Positions 1 through 10,387 are shown, counted from the first letter of the stretch. The stretch: 36,271 nt of DNA from Methylorubrum podarium (GCF_022179745.1 NZ_BPRD01000092.1:1-36271), one strand, 5' to 3'. The notes: generated by a model from the sequence alone, not told the origin. Numbers and translations are program-made.

Positions 1-72
1 GGAGGGGACAGGCCCTGCTCTGACCGAGGTGATCAACCGGAAACCGTATGATGGGTTCGGTTCTGCCCCAAC

Positions 73-191
73 CCCGTCATCCCGGGGCCGCGCAGCGGAA
101 CCCGGGATCCACCCATGATGCGCGGATGAAACAAACTTGCGAGGCCGGTCGTGGATTCCGGGTTCGCTTGTCGGCGCCCCGGAATGACGGG
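73..191. repeat. Imperfect long inverted-repeat element (REP/MITE-like)
   Basis: Two arms of about 40 bases, at 73-112 and 151-191, are imperfect reverse complements. Both carry a GTCATCCCGG/CCGGAATGAC outer core and a CCCGGGATCCAC/GTGGATTCCGGG inner core, separated by about 38 bases. The element lies downstream of the minus-strand cupredoxin gene, where it could fold and stop or stabilise the transcript. Dispersed elements of this look are common in alphaproteobacterial genomes. I see no transposase and no second copy of this exact family in the window. Confidence 0.7.
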
Positions 192-234
192 AAGCGGCAC
201 CGAAGGAATCAACCGGCCCGGCCGTGCATCGCGC

Positions 235-1704
235 TCACGTCACCTCGAAGCTCGTCCACAGCCCGGTGTCGAACCGCTCCAGCACGGTCGCGCTCAGGAG
301 CCAGCGGCCGGGATTGTCGGCCACGAAGGCGATCTGGGCGCTGCGTCCCTCGGGGATCTGCACGGTGTCGAGCCAGTAGGGTTCCCAGCCGTCGTCGAGC
401 TGGTGCAGCAGGCGGAAGACGTGGCCGTGCAGGTGCAGGCTCTGGATGAAGCCGGTGTCGTTGCGGATCGCCAGAACCACGACCCCCCCGCGCTTGACCG
501 AGAACAGGGGAGCCGCCCCCGCCGCCCCGCTCGCGCCGTTGACCTGCCAGACCTTGGCGGGATCGCCCTGGTAGGGTGTCTCGGCGCCGGGCTTGGTCTT
601 GTCGGGCCGCACCCCGCCCGTCAGCACGAGGTCCCGGCGCAGCGCGCTCTGCAGGCGGATCTCGGCGGGCAGGCGCTTGTTCTCGGGCAGCGAGCCGATC
701 GCCGCGCGGCCGGCCTGCGCCACCGGCTCGCCGGTCGCGGTCAGGGTCGCGAGCGGCAGGCCCTGTCCGATCAGCGCGGTGATCGCGCCGGCCGGCCCGG
801 CCTGTGCGGGGAGGTCGACGAGCAGGTCGTAGCGCGTGCCCGGCGCGAGCGGGAGCGTCGCCTTCAGCGGCTCGAAGGTGTCGGTCGGCTGCCCGTCCAC
901 CGCCGCGACATAGGCTTTCAGTCCGTCGAAGCGGATGCGCAGGCCGCGCGCGTTGCAGGCATTGGCCAGCCGCAGGCGCAGGCGGCTGCCGGGGCGGGCC
1001 TCCAGGCCGAGCGGGATCGGCGTCCCGTTGAGCGTGACGACGCTTCCCAGCCGTCCCGCCGCGGCGGCGAAGGCGACCTGCCCGAACGGCTGGAGCGCGC
1101 CCGCCTCGTCGAGCCGCCAATCCTGCAGCAGCAGGGCGAGGTCGCCGTCGACCGGGGGCGGGGCGGGCTCCTCCACGATCAGCAGGCCGGCGATGCCGCG
1201 GCCCGAGGGTTCGCTCGACCCGCCGACCACGAGCGGGCGGATCAGGAACGTGCCGGCATCCGGCGGCGTGAAGCCGTAGACGAAGCTGTCGCCCGGCTTG
1301 ATCGGTGCCTGGGTGACGCCGCCGACGCCGTCCATGGCGTTGGCGTTGCGCACCCCGTGCCAGTGCAGGGAGAGCAGCTTGTCGGTCCCGTTCTCGACCC
1401 GAAGCCGCACGGCCTCGCCGAGCTTGATCCGCAGGATCGGCGCCGCCGCCTCGCCGAGGCGCCACACCGCGGTCTCGGGGGCGGGCTCCGGCTTCAGGCG
1501 GAGCGTGGCCGGCGCGGCCTTGAGGGGCTTCGGCTCCGGGGCGGCGGCCCTGTCGGCGGGGGTCTTCTCGGCGGGGGATTTTTCGGGGATGACCTGCGCC
1601 GCGGCGGGGAGCGGCAGCAGGGCGAGGGCGGCGCTGCCGGCGAGCAGGCTGCGCCGCGAGAACGATCCCGGCTCGGGCTGGGCCATCGGGTCGGGCTTTC
1701 GCAT
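235..1704 (-). CDS. Tat-exported multicopper-oxidase-fold protein with lost copper ligands
   Basis: Cupredoxin-fold protein of the multicopper oxidase family, 489 aa. The N-terminus has a twin-arginine signal (SRRSLLAG at about 16-23, then a hydrophobic run ending AAAQ), so a folded periplasmic protein is expected. An LHWHG motif is kept at 113-117 and HLHGH at 424-428. The second motif, normally HxH, reads IRPL at 155-158. The C-terminal HCHxxxHxxxGM block reads SATVLERFDTGL at 471-482, so the expected T1 Cys, His and Met and several T2/T3 His are replaced. Laccase-type activity is therefore unlikely; a structural role like that of FtsP/SufI is possible. I chose the ATG at 1704 over the one at 1686 because GAGG lies just upstream. 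Longer frames run through tRNA-Leu and are spurious. Confidence 0.85.
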   Translation of the reverse strand: MRKPDPMAQPEPGSFSRRSLLAGSAALALLPLPAAAQVIPEKSPAEKTPADRAAAPEPKPLKAAPATLRLKPEPAPETAVWRLGEAAAPILRIKLGEAVRLRVENGTDKLLSLHWHGVRNANAMDGVGGVTQAPIKPGDSFVYGFTPPDAGTFLIRPLVVGGSSEPSGRGIAGLLIVEEPAPPPVDGDLALLLQDWRLDEAGALQPFGQVAFAAAAGRLGSVVTLNGTPIPLGLEARPGSRLRLRLANACNARGLRIRFDGLKAYVAAVDGQPTDTFEPLKATLPLAPGTRYDLLVDLPAQAGPAGAITALIGQGLPLATLTATGEPVAQAGRAAIGSLPENKRLPAEIRLQSALRRDLVLTGGVRPDKTKPGAETPYQGDPAKVWQVNGASGAAGAAPLFSVKRGGVVVLAIRNDTGFIQSLHLHGHVFRLLHQLDDGWEPYWLDTVQIPEGRSAQIAFVADNPGRWLLSATVLERFDTGLWTSFEVT

Positions 1705-1790
1705 CGCGCCTCGCGTCGTCACGGGATCGGGCAGGCGTTGTAGACAGGCGCCGCCCGGGCCGCCACCGCGCAAATCCTTTCCGAAGTTTT

Positions 1791-1821
1791 TTGCTGCGGC
1801 TTCGGGTGCCCGTGCTATAGA
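1791..1821 (+). promoter_or_regulatory. Probable promoter of tRNA-Leu
   Basis: TTGCTG at 1791-1796 and GCTATAGA at 1814-1821 resemble a -35 and an alphaproteobacterial extended -10 (Caulobacter-type GCTANAWC). They sit about 47 bases before the tRNA, in the divergent gap to the cupredoxin gene. The spacer is 17 if the -10 is read as GCTATA and 19 if read as TATAGA. Confidence 0.5.
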
Positions 1822-1867
1822 CGCCGGCTTCGACGGCCCGGTCCCCGGGCTCGTGTCGATGGCGCTC

Positions 1868-1952
1868 GCGGGCGTGGCGGAACTGGTAGACGCGCTGGAT
1901 TTAGGTTCCAGTGTCGCAAGACGTGGGGGTTCGAGCCCCTCCGCCCGCACCA
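1868..1952 (+). tRNA. tRNA-Leu (anticodon UAG)
   Basis: An 85-nt class II tRNA with a long variable arm. The acceptor stem GCGGGCG pairs with CGCCCGC at 1942-1948, followed by an encoded ACCA end. The anticodon stem CTGGA/TCCAG encloses loop TTTAGGT, giving anticodon TAG. The T-arm has GGTTCGAGCCC. It decodes CUA and probably other CUN leucine codons. Confidence 0.97.
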
Positions 1953-2064
1953 AGTCCGTACGGGGTCGGCGCAGGGACCGAATCGGTTCCCGCCGAGACC
2001 CTCCATGGCGCGGCGGCACGCGAAGACGAGATTGCGGTTTTTAGAAAACAGCGGACGAACGACG

Positions 2065-3501
2065 ATGCAGGTGACCGAGACGACCTCCGAGGGGCTGAAG
2101 CGCGAGTTTCAGGTGCTCCTCCCCGCGACCGAGCTTGAGGATCGCCTCAACACCGAGCTCTCGAACATCAAGGGCAAGGTTCAGATCAAGGGCTTCCGCC
2201 CCGGTAAGGTACCGGTCGCCCATCTGCGCAAGGTCTACGGCAAGTCGGTGATGGCCGACGTGCTGCAGAACGCCGTCAACGAGGCCAACCAGCAGATCGT
2301 CGCCGACAAGGGCCTGCGCCTCGCGCTCGAGCCGCAGATCGAGTTCCCGAAGGACGAGGAGCAGACGATCATCGAGCGCGCCCTCGACGCCAAGGGTGAC
2401 CTCGCATTCAAGGTGAAGCTCGAGGTGCTGCCGAGCTTCGAGCTCGCCGACCTCTCGGACGTGTCGATCAAGAAGCTCGTGCTCAAGCCCTCCGACGAGG
2501 AGATCAACGAGACGCTGGAGCGCATGGCCAAGGACAGCCGCTCCTTCGAGCCGCGCGAGGAGGGCGCCGAGGCGCAGTCCGGCGACCGCGTCACCATCGA
2601 CTTCGTCGGCCGCATCGACGGCACCGAGTTCGAGGGCGGCAAGGGCGAGGACGTCGATCTGGAGCTCGGCTCGAACACCTTCATCCCCGGCTTCGAGGAC
2701 CAGCTCGTCGGCGCCAAGGTCGGCGACACCCGCCTCGTGAAGGTCGCGTTCCCGGCCGACTACCAGGCCGAGCAGCTCGCCGGTCAGGATGCCGAGTTCG
2801 ACGTCACCGTGAAGGCGGTCGCCGCCCCCGGCGAGACCAAGATCGACGACGAGCTCGCCAAGCGCTTCGGCATGGACGACCTGGAGAAGCTGAAGGAGGC
2901 CGTCTCCAAGGCCGTCGGCGCCGACTACGAGGCGCAGTCCCGGCGCAAGCTCAAGAAGGAGCTGCTCGACGCCCTCGACGGCAAGTACGCCTTCGATCTG
3001 CCCCCGAGCCTCGTCCACCAGGAGTTCGCCGCCGTGTGGGCGCAGGTCGAGCAGGACCTGAAGAACCGCGGCAAGACCTTCGAGGACGAGGGCACCACCG
3101 AGGAGGCGTCTCAGGCGGAGTACCGCAAGATCGCCGAGCGGCGCGTCCGCCTCGGGCTGGTGCTTGCGCAAGTCGGCGAGACCGCCGATATCAAGGTCTC
3201 GGACGATGAGGTCAACCAGGCCCTGTTCGCTCGGATCCGGCAGTTCCCGGGTCAGGAGAAGCAGGTCTACGACTTCTACCGCAACAATCCGCAGGCGCTC
3301 GCCGAGCTTCGCGCGCCGCTGTTCGAGGAGAAGGTCGTCGACCATGTCCTCGGTCAGGTCCAGGTCGTCGAGGAACCCGTCTCCAAGGAGGCGCTCTTCG
3401 CCGAAGACGACGAGGCCGACGCTATGACCGGCGGGGCCGCGACGGACGAGAAGCCGAGCGAGTCCGAGAACGAGGCGGCGGCGGAGAAGGCTGCCGGCTG
3501 A
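2065..3501 (+). CDS. tig: Trigger factor, ribosome-associated chaperone and prolyl isomerase
   Basis: 478 aa. Trigger factor binds the ribosome exit tunnel near L23 and shields nascent chains. The N-terminal ribosome-binding domain holds the signature GFRPGK at 43-48. An FKBP-type peptidyl-prolyl isomerase domain follows at about 165-245 ([15 protein letters not shown], then IPGFEDQL). The rest is the helical C-terminal chaperone domain with an acidic Ala/Glu tail. The start MQVTETT at 2065 matches the family start; an upstream in-frame ATG at 2005 would add 20 residues unlike the family. It is the first gene of the conserved tig-clpP-clpX-lon order, and clpP follows after 131 bases. Confidence 0.97.
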   Translation: MQVTETTSEGLKREFQVLLPATELEDRLNTELSNIKGKVQIKGFRPGKVPVAHLRKVYGKSVMADVLQNAVNEANQQIVADKGLRLALEPQIEFPKDEEQTIIERALDAKGDLAFKVKLEVLPSFELADLSDVSIKKLVLKPSDEEINETLERMAKDSRSFEPREEGAEAQSGDRVTIDFVGRIDGTEFEGGKGEDVDLELGSNTFIPGFEDQLVGAKVGDTRLVKVAFPADYQAEQLAGQDAEFDVTVKAVAAPGETKIDDELAKRFGMDDLEKLKEAVSKAVGADYEAQSRRKLKKELLDALDGKYAFDLPPSLVHQEFAAVWAQVEQDLKNRGKTFEDEGTTEEASQAEYRKIAERRVRLGLVLAQVGETADIKVSDDEVNQALFARIRQFPGQEKQVYDFYRNNPQALAELRAPLFEEKVVDHVLGQVQVVEEPVSKEALFAEDDEADAMTGGAATDEKPSESENEAAAEKAAG

Positions 3502-3587
3502 TCGCCACTCTCCCCCGGCTCCGCGGGCGGGCGGCGATCTGATCAGGCGGCGTTAACGGCCGTCATGTTCGCTGTAACCAACCGGCG

Positions 3588-3606
3588 CCCGAGCGATTCG
3601 CTCGGG
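3588..3606 (+). promoter_or_regulatory. Perfect 8-bp hairpin in the clpP leader
   Basis: CCCGAGCG at 3588-3595 and CGCTCGGG at 3599-3606 form a perfect stem with a 3-base loop. It ends 26 bases before the clpP start. No T-tract follows, so it is not a classical terminator. It may influence clpP translation or mRNA stability. Confidence 0.45.
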
Positions 3607-3632
3607 TCCGGACCCCGGAGCCGAGGGCTGAT

Positions 3633-4259
3633 ATGAGAGATCCGGTCGATTACTTCCACAACTCGCTCGTGCCCATGGTGGTCGAGCAGTCGAGCCGCGG
3701 CGAGCGCGCCTTCGACATCTATTCCCGGCTCCTGCGCGAGCGGATCATCTTCCTCACCGGCCCCGTCGAGGACCAGGGCGCGTCGCTGATCGTCGCTCAG
3801 CTCCTGTTCCTGGAGGCCGAGAACCCGAAGAAGGAAATCTCCTTCTACATCAACTCGCCCGGCGGCGTGGTGACCTCGGGCCTGTCGATCTACGACACGA
3901 TGCAGTTCATCCGCTGCCCGGTCACGACGCTCTGCGTCGGCCAGGCCGCGTCGATGGGCTCGCTGCTGCTCGCCGCGGGCGAGGCCGGCCACCGCTTCGC
4001 CCTGCCGAACGCCCGGATCATGGTCCACCAGCCCTCCGGCGGCTTCCAGGGCCAGGCCACCGACATCCTGATCCATGCCCGCGAGATCGAGGCGCTGAAG
4101 AAGCGCCTGAACGAGATCTACGTGAAGCATACCGGCCGCGACTACGAGACGATCCATCAGGCGCTCGAGCGCGACAACTTCATGACCGCCGAGGCGGCCA
4201 AGGAGTTCGGCCTGATCGACGACATCCTGCACAAGCGGCCCGAGCCGGCCGCCGCCTGA
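3633..4259 (+). CDS. clpP: ATP-dependent Clp protease proteolytic subunit ClpP
   Basis: 208 aa, the normal length. ClpP forms a double-heptamer serine protease barrel that degrades substrates fed by ClpX or ClpA. The catalytic triad is visible: Ser107 in GQAASMGS, His132 in MVHQPSGG and Asp181 in ERDNF. INSPGG at 73-78 is the oxyanion and substrate strand. It lies between tig and clpX, whose product is its unfoldase partner. The 244-base gap before clpX, with its own promoter-like element, suggests clpX can be transcribed separately. Confidence 0.98.
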   Translation: MRDPVDYFHNSLVPMVVEQSSRGERAFDIYSRLLRERIIFLTGPVEDQGASLIVAQLLFLEAENPKKEISFYINSPGGVVTSGLSIYDTMQFIRCPVTTLCVGQAASMGSLLLAAGEAGHRFALPNARIMVHQPSGGFQGQATDILIHAREIEALKKRLNEIYVKHTGRDYETIHQALERDNFMTAEAAKEFGLIDDILHKRPEPAAA

Positions 4260-4347
4260 GCGGGAACCTGCGGCGCCCGGGGCACGCTATCCGACCATGT
4301 CGGGTCATGCGTCTTTTGGGCGCCCGTCCCGGCTCGCAGGCCAGTTG

Positions 4348-4452
4348 ATCCCGAGCCGGCTGCATGATTGCATCGGGATTCGAGCGCCTCAATCCCGACG
4401 CATCCGCCCTGTGTGACTGTTTCTTTAGGCGGATGCGCTTACATCGTATGAT
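4348..4452 (+). promoter_or_regulatory. clpX upstream region: competing inverted repeats and a -10
   Basis: A perfect 10-bp inverted repeat, CGCATCCGCC at 4399-4408 and GGCGGATGCG at 4428-4437, is separated by 19 bases. Just upstream, TCGGGATT at 4373-4380 can pair with AATCCCGA at 4391-4398 or, alternatively, with ATCCCGA at 4348-4354. TATGAT at 4447-4452 is a good -10, with only a poor -35 (TTTAGG at 4424-4429). The right arm of the 10-bp repeat would lie in the promoter spacer, as an operator would. The structures are seen directly; the regulatory role is inferred. Confidence 0.45.
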
Positions 4453-4503
4453 CGACGCGCGTGCCCTCCTGGCTGGGGCCGCGCCCGCGAACCGGAGACC
4501 GAT

Positions 4504-5775
<1,272 letters not shown>

Positions 5776-5789
5776 TCGGCGAACATCGA

Positions 5790-5822
5790 GGGCCGCCCGG
5801 TTTTGAGCCGGCGGCCCTTTTT
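5790..5822 (+). terminator. Rho-independent terminator after clpX
   Basis: GGGCCGCC at 5790-5797 pairs perfectly with GGCGGCCC at 5810-5817 and is followed by five T residues (5818-5822). It starts 15 bases after the clpX stop codon. Confidence 0.88.
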
Positions 5823-6042
5823 CGTTCCGGGGGGCATGCGCGCTTGAAAGCACCCCCCGCAACGACCACCTCAGGCTCAACGCAGGGCCCTACGCTTCAC
5901 TCCCCCGAAAGGTCGGGCCTGCGCCACCAGCCGCAAACTGATTCTCCGCTTCCGACCCTTCGCGGCCCGGTCGGCACCTGGCAGGATGCTTGCTCTCCAA
6001 CGAGGAGCGAATGCCCGGCGTCAACACATAAGGGAAGAACCC

Positions 6043-8466
6043 ATGACCCAGTCGAAATCGCGCCAGCCGGTCGTTCCCGGTTCGACGGGCTCCTACGCCG
6101 TCCTGCCGCTGCGCGACATCGTCGTGTTTCCGCACATGATCGTGCCCCTCTTCGTGGGCCGCGAGAAGTCGATCCGCGCGCTTGAGGAGGCGGTGCGCTC
6201 GGACCGGCACATCCTGCTCGCGACCCAGATCAACGCCAGCGACGACGATCCGGCCACCGACGCCATCTACACGATCGGCACGCTCGCCTCGGTGCTCCAG
6301 CTCCTTAAGCTGCCCGACGGCACCGTGAAGGTGCTGGTCGAGGGCGCCGGCCGCGCGCAGATCGAGTCCTTCGTCCGCTCCGACGAGTATTACGAGGCCC
6401 GCGCGCTCACGCTCGACGACGACCTCGGCGACCGCGTCGAGGCCGAGGCGCTCGCCCGCTCGGTGATCTCCGAGTTCGAGAACTACGTGAAGCTCAACAA
6501 GAAGATCTCGCCCGAGGTCGTCTCCGCCGTCACGCAGATCGACGAGCCGTCCAAGCTCGCCGACACGGTGGGCTCGCACCTCGCGGTCAAGATCGCCGAC
6601 AAGCAGGCGATCCTGGAAATCCCCACGGTGGCGCAGCGCCTGGAGCGCGTGCTGTCGCTGATGGAGAGCGAGATCTCCGTTCTGCAGGTGGAGAAGCGCA
6701 TCCGGACCCGCGTCAAGCGGCAGATGGAGAAGACCCAGCGCGAGTACTACCTCAACGAGCAGATGAAGGCGATCCAGAAGGAGCTGGGCGACAGCGAGGA
6801 CGGCCGCGACGAGCTGGCCGAGCTCGAGGAGAAGATCGAGAAGACCAAGCTGACGAAGGAGGCCCGCGAGAAGGCCACCGCCGAGCTGAAGAAGCTGCGT
6901 CAGATGTCGCCGATGTCGGCCGAGGCCACGGTCGTGCGCAACTACCTCGACTGGATGCTCGGCATCCCGTGGGGCAAGCGCTCGAAGATCAAGAAGGACC
7001 TGCTCGGGGCGCAACAGATCCTCGACTCGGATCACTTCGGCCTCGACAAGGTCAAGGACCGGATCGTCGAGTACCTCGCCGTGCAGCAGCGGGCGAACAA
7101 GCTCACCGGCCCGATCCTCTGCCTCGTCGGCCCGCCCGGCGTCGGCAAGACCTCGCTCGGCAAGTCGATCGCCAAGGCCACGGGCCGCGAATTCGTCCGG
7201 ATGTCGCTCGGCGGCGTGCGGGACGAGGCCGAGATCCGCGGTCACCGTCGGACCTATATCGGCTCGATGCCCGGCAAGATCGTCCAGTCGATGCGCAAGG
7301 CCAAGACCTCGAACCCGCTCATCCTGCTCGACGAGATCGACAAGATGGGCATGGATTTCCGCGGCGATCCGTCCGCGGCGCTCCTCGAGGTGCTGGACCC
7401 CGAGCAGAACGCGACCTTCAACGACCATTACCTCGAGGTCGATTACGACCTGTCGAACGTGATGTTCGTGACGACCGCGAACACGCTCAACATCCCCGGC
7501 CCGCTCATGGACCGCATGGAGGTGATCCGCATCGCCGGCTATACCGAAGAGGAGAAGCTGGAGATCGCCCGCCGCCACCTGATCCCCGAGGCCGTCAAGA
7601 AGCACGGGCTCGGGACCGACGAGTGGTCGATCACCGACGACGGCCTGATGATGCTCATCCGCCGCTACACGCGAGAGGCGGGCGTGCGTAACCTGGAGCG
7701 CGAGATCTCCAACCTGATCCGCAAGGCGGTGAAGGAGATCCTGATCACCAAGGTGAAGCAGGTCGAGGCCAATCCCGAGACGCTGCCGGAATTCCTCGGT
7801 CCGCCGAAGTTCCGCTACGGCGAGATCGACGCGGACGACCAGGTCGGCGTGGTCACGGGTCTGGCCTGGACCGAGGTGGGCGGCGAGTTGCTGACCATCG
7901 AGGGCGTCATGATGCCCGGCAAGGGCAAGATGACGGTCACGGGCAACCTGCGCGACGTGATGAAGGAGTCGATCTCGGCGGCGGCGAGCTACGTCCGCTC
8001 GCGGGCCATCGACTTCGGCATCGAGCCGCCGCTGTTCGAGCGTCGGGACATCCACGTCCACGTGCCGGAGGGGGCGACCCCGAAGGACGGTCCGTCGGCC
8101 GGCATCGCCATGGCCACCGCCATCATCTCGACGCTCACCGGCATCCCGGTGCGCCGCGACGTGGCGATGACCGGCGAGGTGACGCTCCGCGGTCGTGTCC
8201 TGCCGATCGGCGGCCTGAAGGAGAAGCTGCTCGCGGCGCTCCGCGGCGGCATCAAGACGGTGCTGATCCCGGAGGAGAACGCCAAGGACATCGCCGAGGT
8301 GCCCGACAGCGTGAAGAGCGGCCTGGAGATCGTGCCCGTCTCCCGGATGGACCAGGTGCTGCAGCACGCCCTCGTGCGCCAGCCCGAGCCCATCGAGTGG
8401 GACGAGCCGCTCCCCGCCAAGACGCCGAAGCGGGACGAGGACGGCGCGGCGGTCATCGCCCACTGA
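6043..8466 (+). CDS. lon: ATP-dependent protease La (Lon)
   Basis: 807 aa AAA+ serine protease that removes misfolded and short-lived regulatory proteins in the cytoplasm. The order is an N-terminal LAN domain (about 18-210), a coiled-coil linker (about 215-290), an AAA+ module with Walker A GPPGVGKT at 363-370 and Walker [11 protein letters not shown], and a C-terminal protease domain. The Ser-Lys dyad is Ser685 in PKDGPSAG and Lys728, the second lysine of GGLKEK. The start at 6043 is preceded by AGGGA and fits the family; an in-frame ATG at 5986 would add 19 unconserved residues. No convincing heat-shock promoter is visible in the 220-base gap upstream. A terminator follows directly. Confidence 0.98.
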   Translation: MTQSKSRQPVVPGSTGSYAVLPLRDIVVFPHMIVPLFVGREKSIRALEEAVRSDRHILLATQINASDDDPATDAIYTIGTLASVLQLLKLPDGTVKVLVEGAGRAQIESFVRSDEYYEARALTLDDDLGDRVEAEALARSVISEFENYVKLNKKISPEVVSAVTQIDEPSKLADTVGSHLAVKIADKQAILEIPTVAQRLERVLSLMESEISVLQVEKRIRTRVKRQMEKTQREYYLNEQMKAIQKELGDSEDGRDELAELEEKIEKTKLTKEAREKATAELKKLRQMSPMSAEATVVRNYLDWMLGIPWGKRSKIKKDLLGAQQILDSDHFGLDKVKDRIVEYLAVQQRANKLTGPILCLVGPPGVGKTSLGKSIAKATGREFVRMSLGGVRDEAEIRGHRRTYIGSMPGKIVQSMRKAKTSNPLILLDEIDKMGMDFRGDPSAALLEVLDPEQNATFNDHYLEVDYDLSNVMFVTTANTLNIPGPLMDRMEVIRIAGYTEEEKLEIARRHLIPEAVKKHGLGTDEWSITDDGLMMLIRRYTREAGVRNLEREISNLIRKAVKEILITKVKQVEANPETLPEFLGPPKFRYGEIDADDQVGVVTGLAWTEVGGELLTIEGVMMPGKGKMTVTGNLRDVMKESISAAASYVRSRAIDFGIEPPLFERRDIHVHVPEGATPKDGPSAGIAMATAIISTLTGIPVRRDVAMTGEVTLRGRVLPIGGLKEKLLAALRGGIKTVLIPEENAKDIAEVPDSVKSGLEIVPVSRMDQVLQHALVRQPEPIEWDEPLPAKTPKRDEDGAAVIAH

Positions 8467-8490
8467 TCCGGCGACCTGCCTGACGATCGA

Positions 8491-8521
8491 AGCCCCCGGA
8501 GCCTGCTCCGGGGGCTTTTTT
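8491..8521 (+). terminator. Rho-independent terminator after lon
   Basis: A perfect 12-bp stem, AGCCCCCGGAGC at 8491-8502 and GCTCCGGGGGCT at 8505-8516, has a 2-base loop and runs into T residues up to 8521. It lies 24 bases after the lon stop codon. Confidence 0.93.
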
Positions 8522-8555
8522 CATGGTCGGGGGAGGGGTGGGCGCGGGGCCGGCC

Positions 8556-8584
8556 TTGCGCAGCCGCGTTCGCTTCCGTAACGC
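8556..8584 (+). promoter_or_regulatory. Possible promoter of tRNA-Val
   Basis: TTGCGC at 8556-8561 and TAACGC at 8579-8584 are separated by 17 bases. Transcription would begin about 10 bases before the tRNA. The -10 match is weak. Confidence 0.35.
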
Positions 8585-8600
8585 TGCGCGGCGCCGGATC

Positions 8601-8676
8601 GGGCGGTTAGCTCAGTTGGTAGAGCGTCTCCTTTACACGGAGAGGGTCGGGGGTTCGAGTCCCTCACCGCCCACCA
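8601..8676 (+). tRNA. tRNA-Val (anticodon UAC)
   Basis: A 76-nt tRNA. The acceptor stem GGGCGGT pairs with ACCGCCC at 8666-8672, followed by an encoded ACCA end. The anticodon stem TCTCC/GGAGA encloses loop TTTACAC, giving anticodon TAC. The D-arm (GCTCAGTTGGTAGAGC) and T-arm (GGGGGTTCGAGTCCC) are canonical. Confidence 0.97.
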
Positions 8677-8785
8677 CACGGTGCGGAGCTCTGGGTGTGG
8701 AACGTCGAACACCGGTGCGCACCGGCTCGACTGTACGAAAGCGTTTGCCGCGCGTGCGCAGCCATGCAGCGGGGTGGCGGAGCCC

Positions 8786-9622
8786 TCACCAGATCCGGAA
8801 GAGCCGCTTGGCGAGACTCGGCGGGGCTTTGCGGTGCTTCGCGGGCTCGACATCGACCGGCGGAGGCGGCTCCAAGTCCCGGATCGACATGAACCCGGGT
8901 GTGTACGGCGACGCGTCGCGCACGACATCGGTCAGCTGCTCGATCGCTCGATCGATGCGAGGGTAGTCGATACCCTTCAAATCCCACGCCGCGAAACGCC
9001 ACCAGCGAAGATCGAGAAGTCGCCCGATCTGCTCCGGGTTGAAGCGATAGCGAATGATCTGAGCCGGATTCCCGCCAACGATCGCGTATGGGGGAACATC
9101 TTTCGTCACGACCGAGTAGCCGGCGACGACCGCACCATCTCCGATGGTCACCCCCTGGCCGATGAAGGCACCGTGGCCGATCCAGACATCGTTTCCGATG
9201 ATGGTTTTCTTCAGGAAATTGGGGATCGTGCGGCCATTCCGGTCCGCGGGGTGCTCGGGATGGGACGATTGATAGGTCGCAAAATCAGAAGCGCCGGTAA
9301 ACCCGTCTCCGACGTAGAACATCCTATCCGTGCCGCAATAGAAGAACGGGCTGGTGCTCATCCACGCCGAGGGATGTGCGCCGCGACCGCACTGGATGCT
9401 TTCACCGAGCGAACAGTACCGGCCTATGTCCGTGTGGCTGTAGAACCCGCTGACGCCATAGCTGAAGCTGCCGATGGAGCACTCATGATGCAGCTCCATC
9501 AATTTGATGCCGCACGGCGGTTCGAAGGAGAAACCATCGCTGATGTGGGATGCATTTTCAGTTAAATGACACTCCACGCCGGCATCGAACAGATTCTTCT
9601 TGAGAGCCCCGGTGACGAGCAT
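8786..9622 (-). CDS. Hexapeptide-repeat acetyltransferase, CatB/Vat (xenobiotic) type
   Basis: 278 aa left-handed beta-helix acyltransferase. These proteins are acetyl-CoA-dependent trimers that acetylate antibiotics or, as often, sugars of surface polysaccharides. Hexapeptide turns are clear at about 140-190 (IIGNDVWIGHGAFIGQGVTI, then VVTKDVPPYAIVGGNPA). His83 in GAHPSAW, followed by STSPFFY, sits where the family's catalytic histidine lies. The family is usually about 210 aa; here a proline-rich tail of about 50 residues is added (DLEPPPPVDVEP). Codon choice is somewhat less G/C-biased than in neighbours, and the gene lies just beyond tRNA-Val, so acquisition by transfer is possible. The substrate cannot be told. 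Confidence 0.88.
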   Translation of the reverse strand: MLVTGALKKNLFDAGVECHLTENASHISDGFSFEPPCGIKLMELHHECSIGSFSYGVSGFYSHTDIGRYCSLGESIQCGRGAHPSAWMSTSPFFYCGTDRMFYVGDGFTGASDFATYQSSHPEHPADRNGRTIPNFLKKTIIGNDVWIGHGAFIGQGVTIGDGAVVAGYSVVTKDVPPYAIVGGNPAQIIRYRFNPEQIGRLLDLRWWRFAAWDLKGIDYPRIDRAIEQLTDVVRDASPYTPGFMSIRDLEPPPPVDVEPAKHRKAPPSLAKRLFRIW

Positions 9623-9999
9623 CGCGTTTCACCCACAAACGATGCGGCATACCACACGTTTGCGCCGTCATCCGAGCCCCCAGCGAGAGCAGGATGGCGC
9701 CGCAATGCAGGACGGCTGATGCAGCGGATGTCGATCGCCCTTGAGAGCGTCGCTACGCGATCGAGAGTACCGGCCCCGACCTGCGCGTTCGTCGGACGCC
9801 AGGGCCAAGCCTCATCCTGCGTGGCTGTCGAGCTTCCCAGGTGCAGATGGGCCGTACCGCGCACCCCGTCGCTCGCCGCGAACGGCCTTGCCCCGCGATG
9901 GCTTTCGCGAGGGCGCGCCGGATCGATCGCCGGTTCGACGAGAAAATGAAACCCCAGCCTATCCTCACGTTCTCCCTCCAGGCATGAGCGGAGGGCGGC
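9623..9999. other. Stretch without a convincing gene
   Basis: About 380 bases between the acetyltransferase start and a small ORF. It should hold the acetyltransferase promoter, but no strong -35/-10 pair stands out. Open frames here have compositions unlike real proteins, and I see no RNA gene or long repeat. Confidence 0.4.
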
Positions 10000-10107
10000 A
10001 TGGAAGGCGGGTTGATCTGGCTCGGCATCATCGCCGGGATCTTGGGACTGAGCGGCGTCGGCTACCTGTTCGCATCCTGGGCGAAAGCGCGCCGAACGCC
10101 GCGCTGA
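10000..10107 (+). CDS. Possible 35-aa single-pass membrane miniprotein
   Basis: A short frame encodes 35 residues. A hydrophobic segment (LIWLGIIAGILGLSGVGYLF, about 5-24) is followed by a basic tail (SWAKARRTPR). This is the plan of a small inner-membrane protein with a cytoplasmic C-terminus by the positive-inside rule. A strong Shine-Dalgarno, GGAGGG at 9990-9995, precedes the ATG, although the 4-base spacing is a little short. No family is recognised and no same-strand neighbour is close. It could be a chance frame in an otherwise gene-poor interval. Confidence 0.42.
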   Translation: MEGGLIWLGIIAGILGLSGVGYLFASWAKARRTPR

Positions 10108-10150
10108 TTACGGCGGGCCCGAGCGTTCAGGGGGCGACGACCGGGAAGCC

Positions 10151-10387
10151 TCACTTCACGGCGAGCGACGGCTCCCAGCCACGCCGCTCGTCCCTGTTCG
10201 GCGTCGCCTGTCCGGCCGTGTTGTCGTTGTCGCCGGGCCGCACGATCCCCACACCCGGCCGTCCGGTCCTCGCCTTCGCACGAAGCAGGATCGGCACGAG
10301 ACGCGTCGAGCGCCGATAGATCCAAGCCTCGTGCCGTCCGCGCAGGGGACGGCCGTACTGGATGAGTTCTCTTCCAACCATGGTCAT
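10151..10387 (-). CDS. Small hypothetical basic protein
   Basis: 78 aa, rich in Arg and Gly, beginning MTMVGRELIQYGRPLRG. No domain, signal peptide or membrane segment is recognised. Third codon positions are mostly G or C, as in real genes of this genome. The central run AWIYRRSTRLVPILLRAKA could be an amphipathic helix or strand. The start has only a weak ribosome site, and shadow frames overlap on the same strand, so this is tentative. It lies downstream of the egtD-like gene on the same strand, 157 bases beyond its stop. Confidence 0.42.
   Translation of the reverse strand: MTMVGRELIQYGRPLRGRHEAWIYRRSTRLVPILLRAKARTGRPGVGIVRPGDNDNTAGQATPNRDERRGWEPSLAVK

Noticed and set aside
209..1743. 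Long open frames opposite and alongside the cupredoxin gene (418 and 530 aa)
   Set aside because: They overlap a gene with clear family motifs, are Arg/Gly/Ala-rich without domains, and arise from high GC content.
3500..3539. GATCGCC...GGCGATC as a terminator after trigger factor
   Set aside because: The arms are only 7 bases with a 26-base loop and no T-tract, so support is too thin.
5843..5865. CTTGAAA as a heat-shock sigma-32 -35 box upstream of lon
   Set aside because: No acceptable -10 follows at the proper spacing, and it lies about 190 bases before the start codon.
9562..9864. 100-aa minus-strand frame upstream of the acetyltransferase
   Set aside because: It overlaps the acetyltransferase start, has no ribosome site or domain, and its composition is not protein-like.
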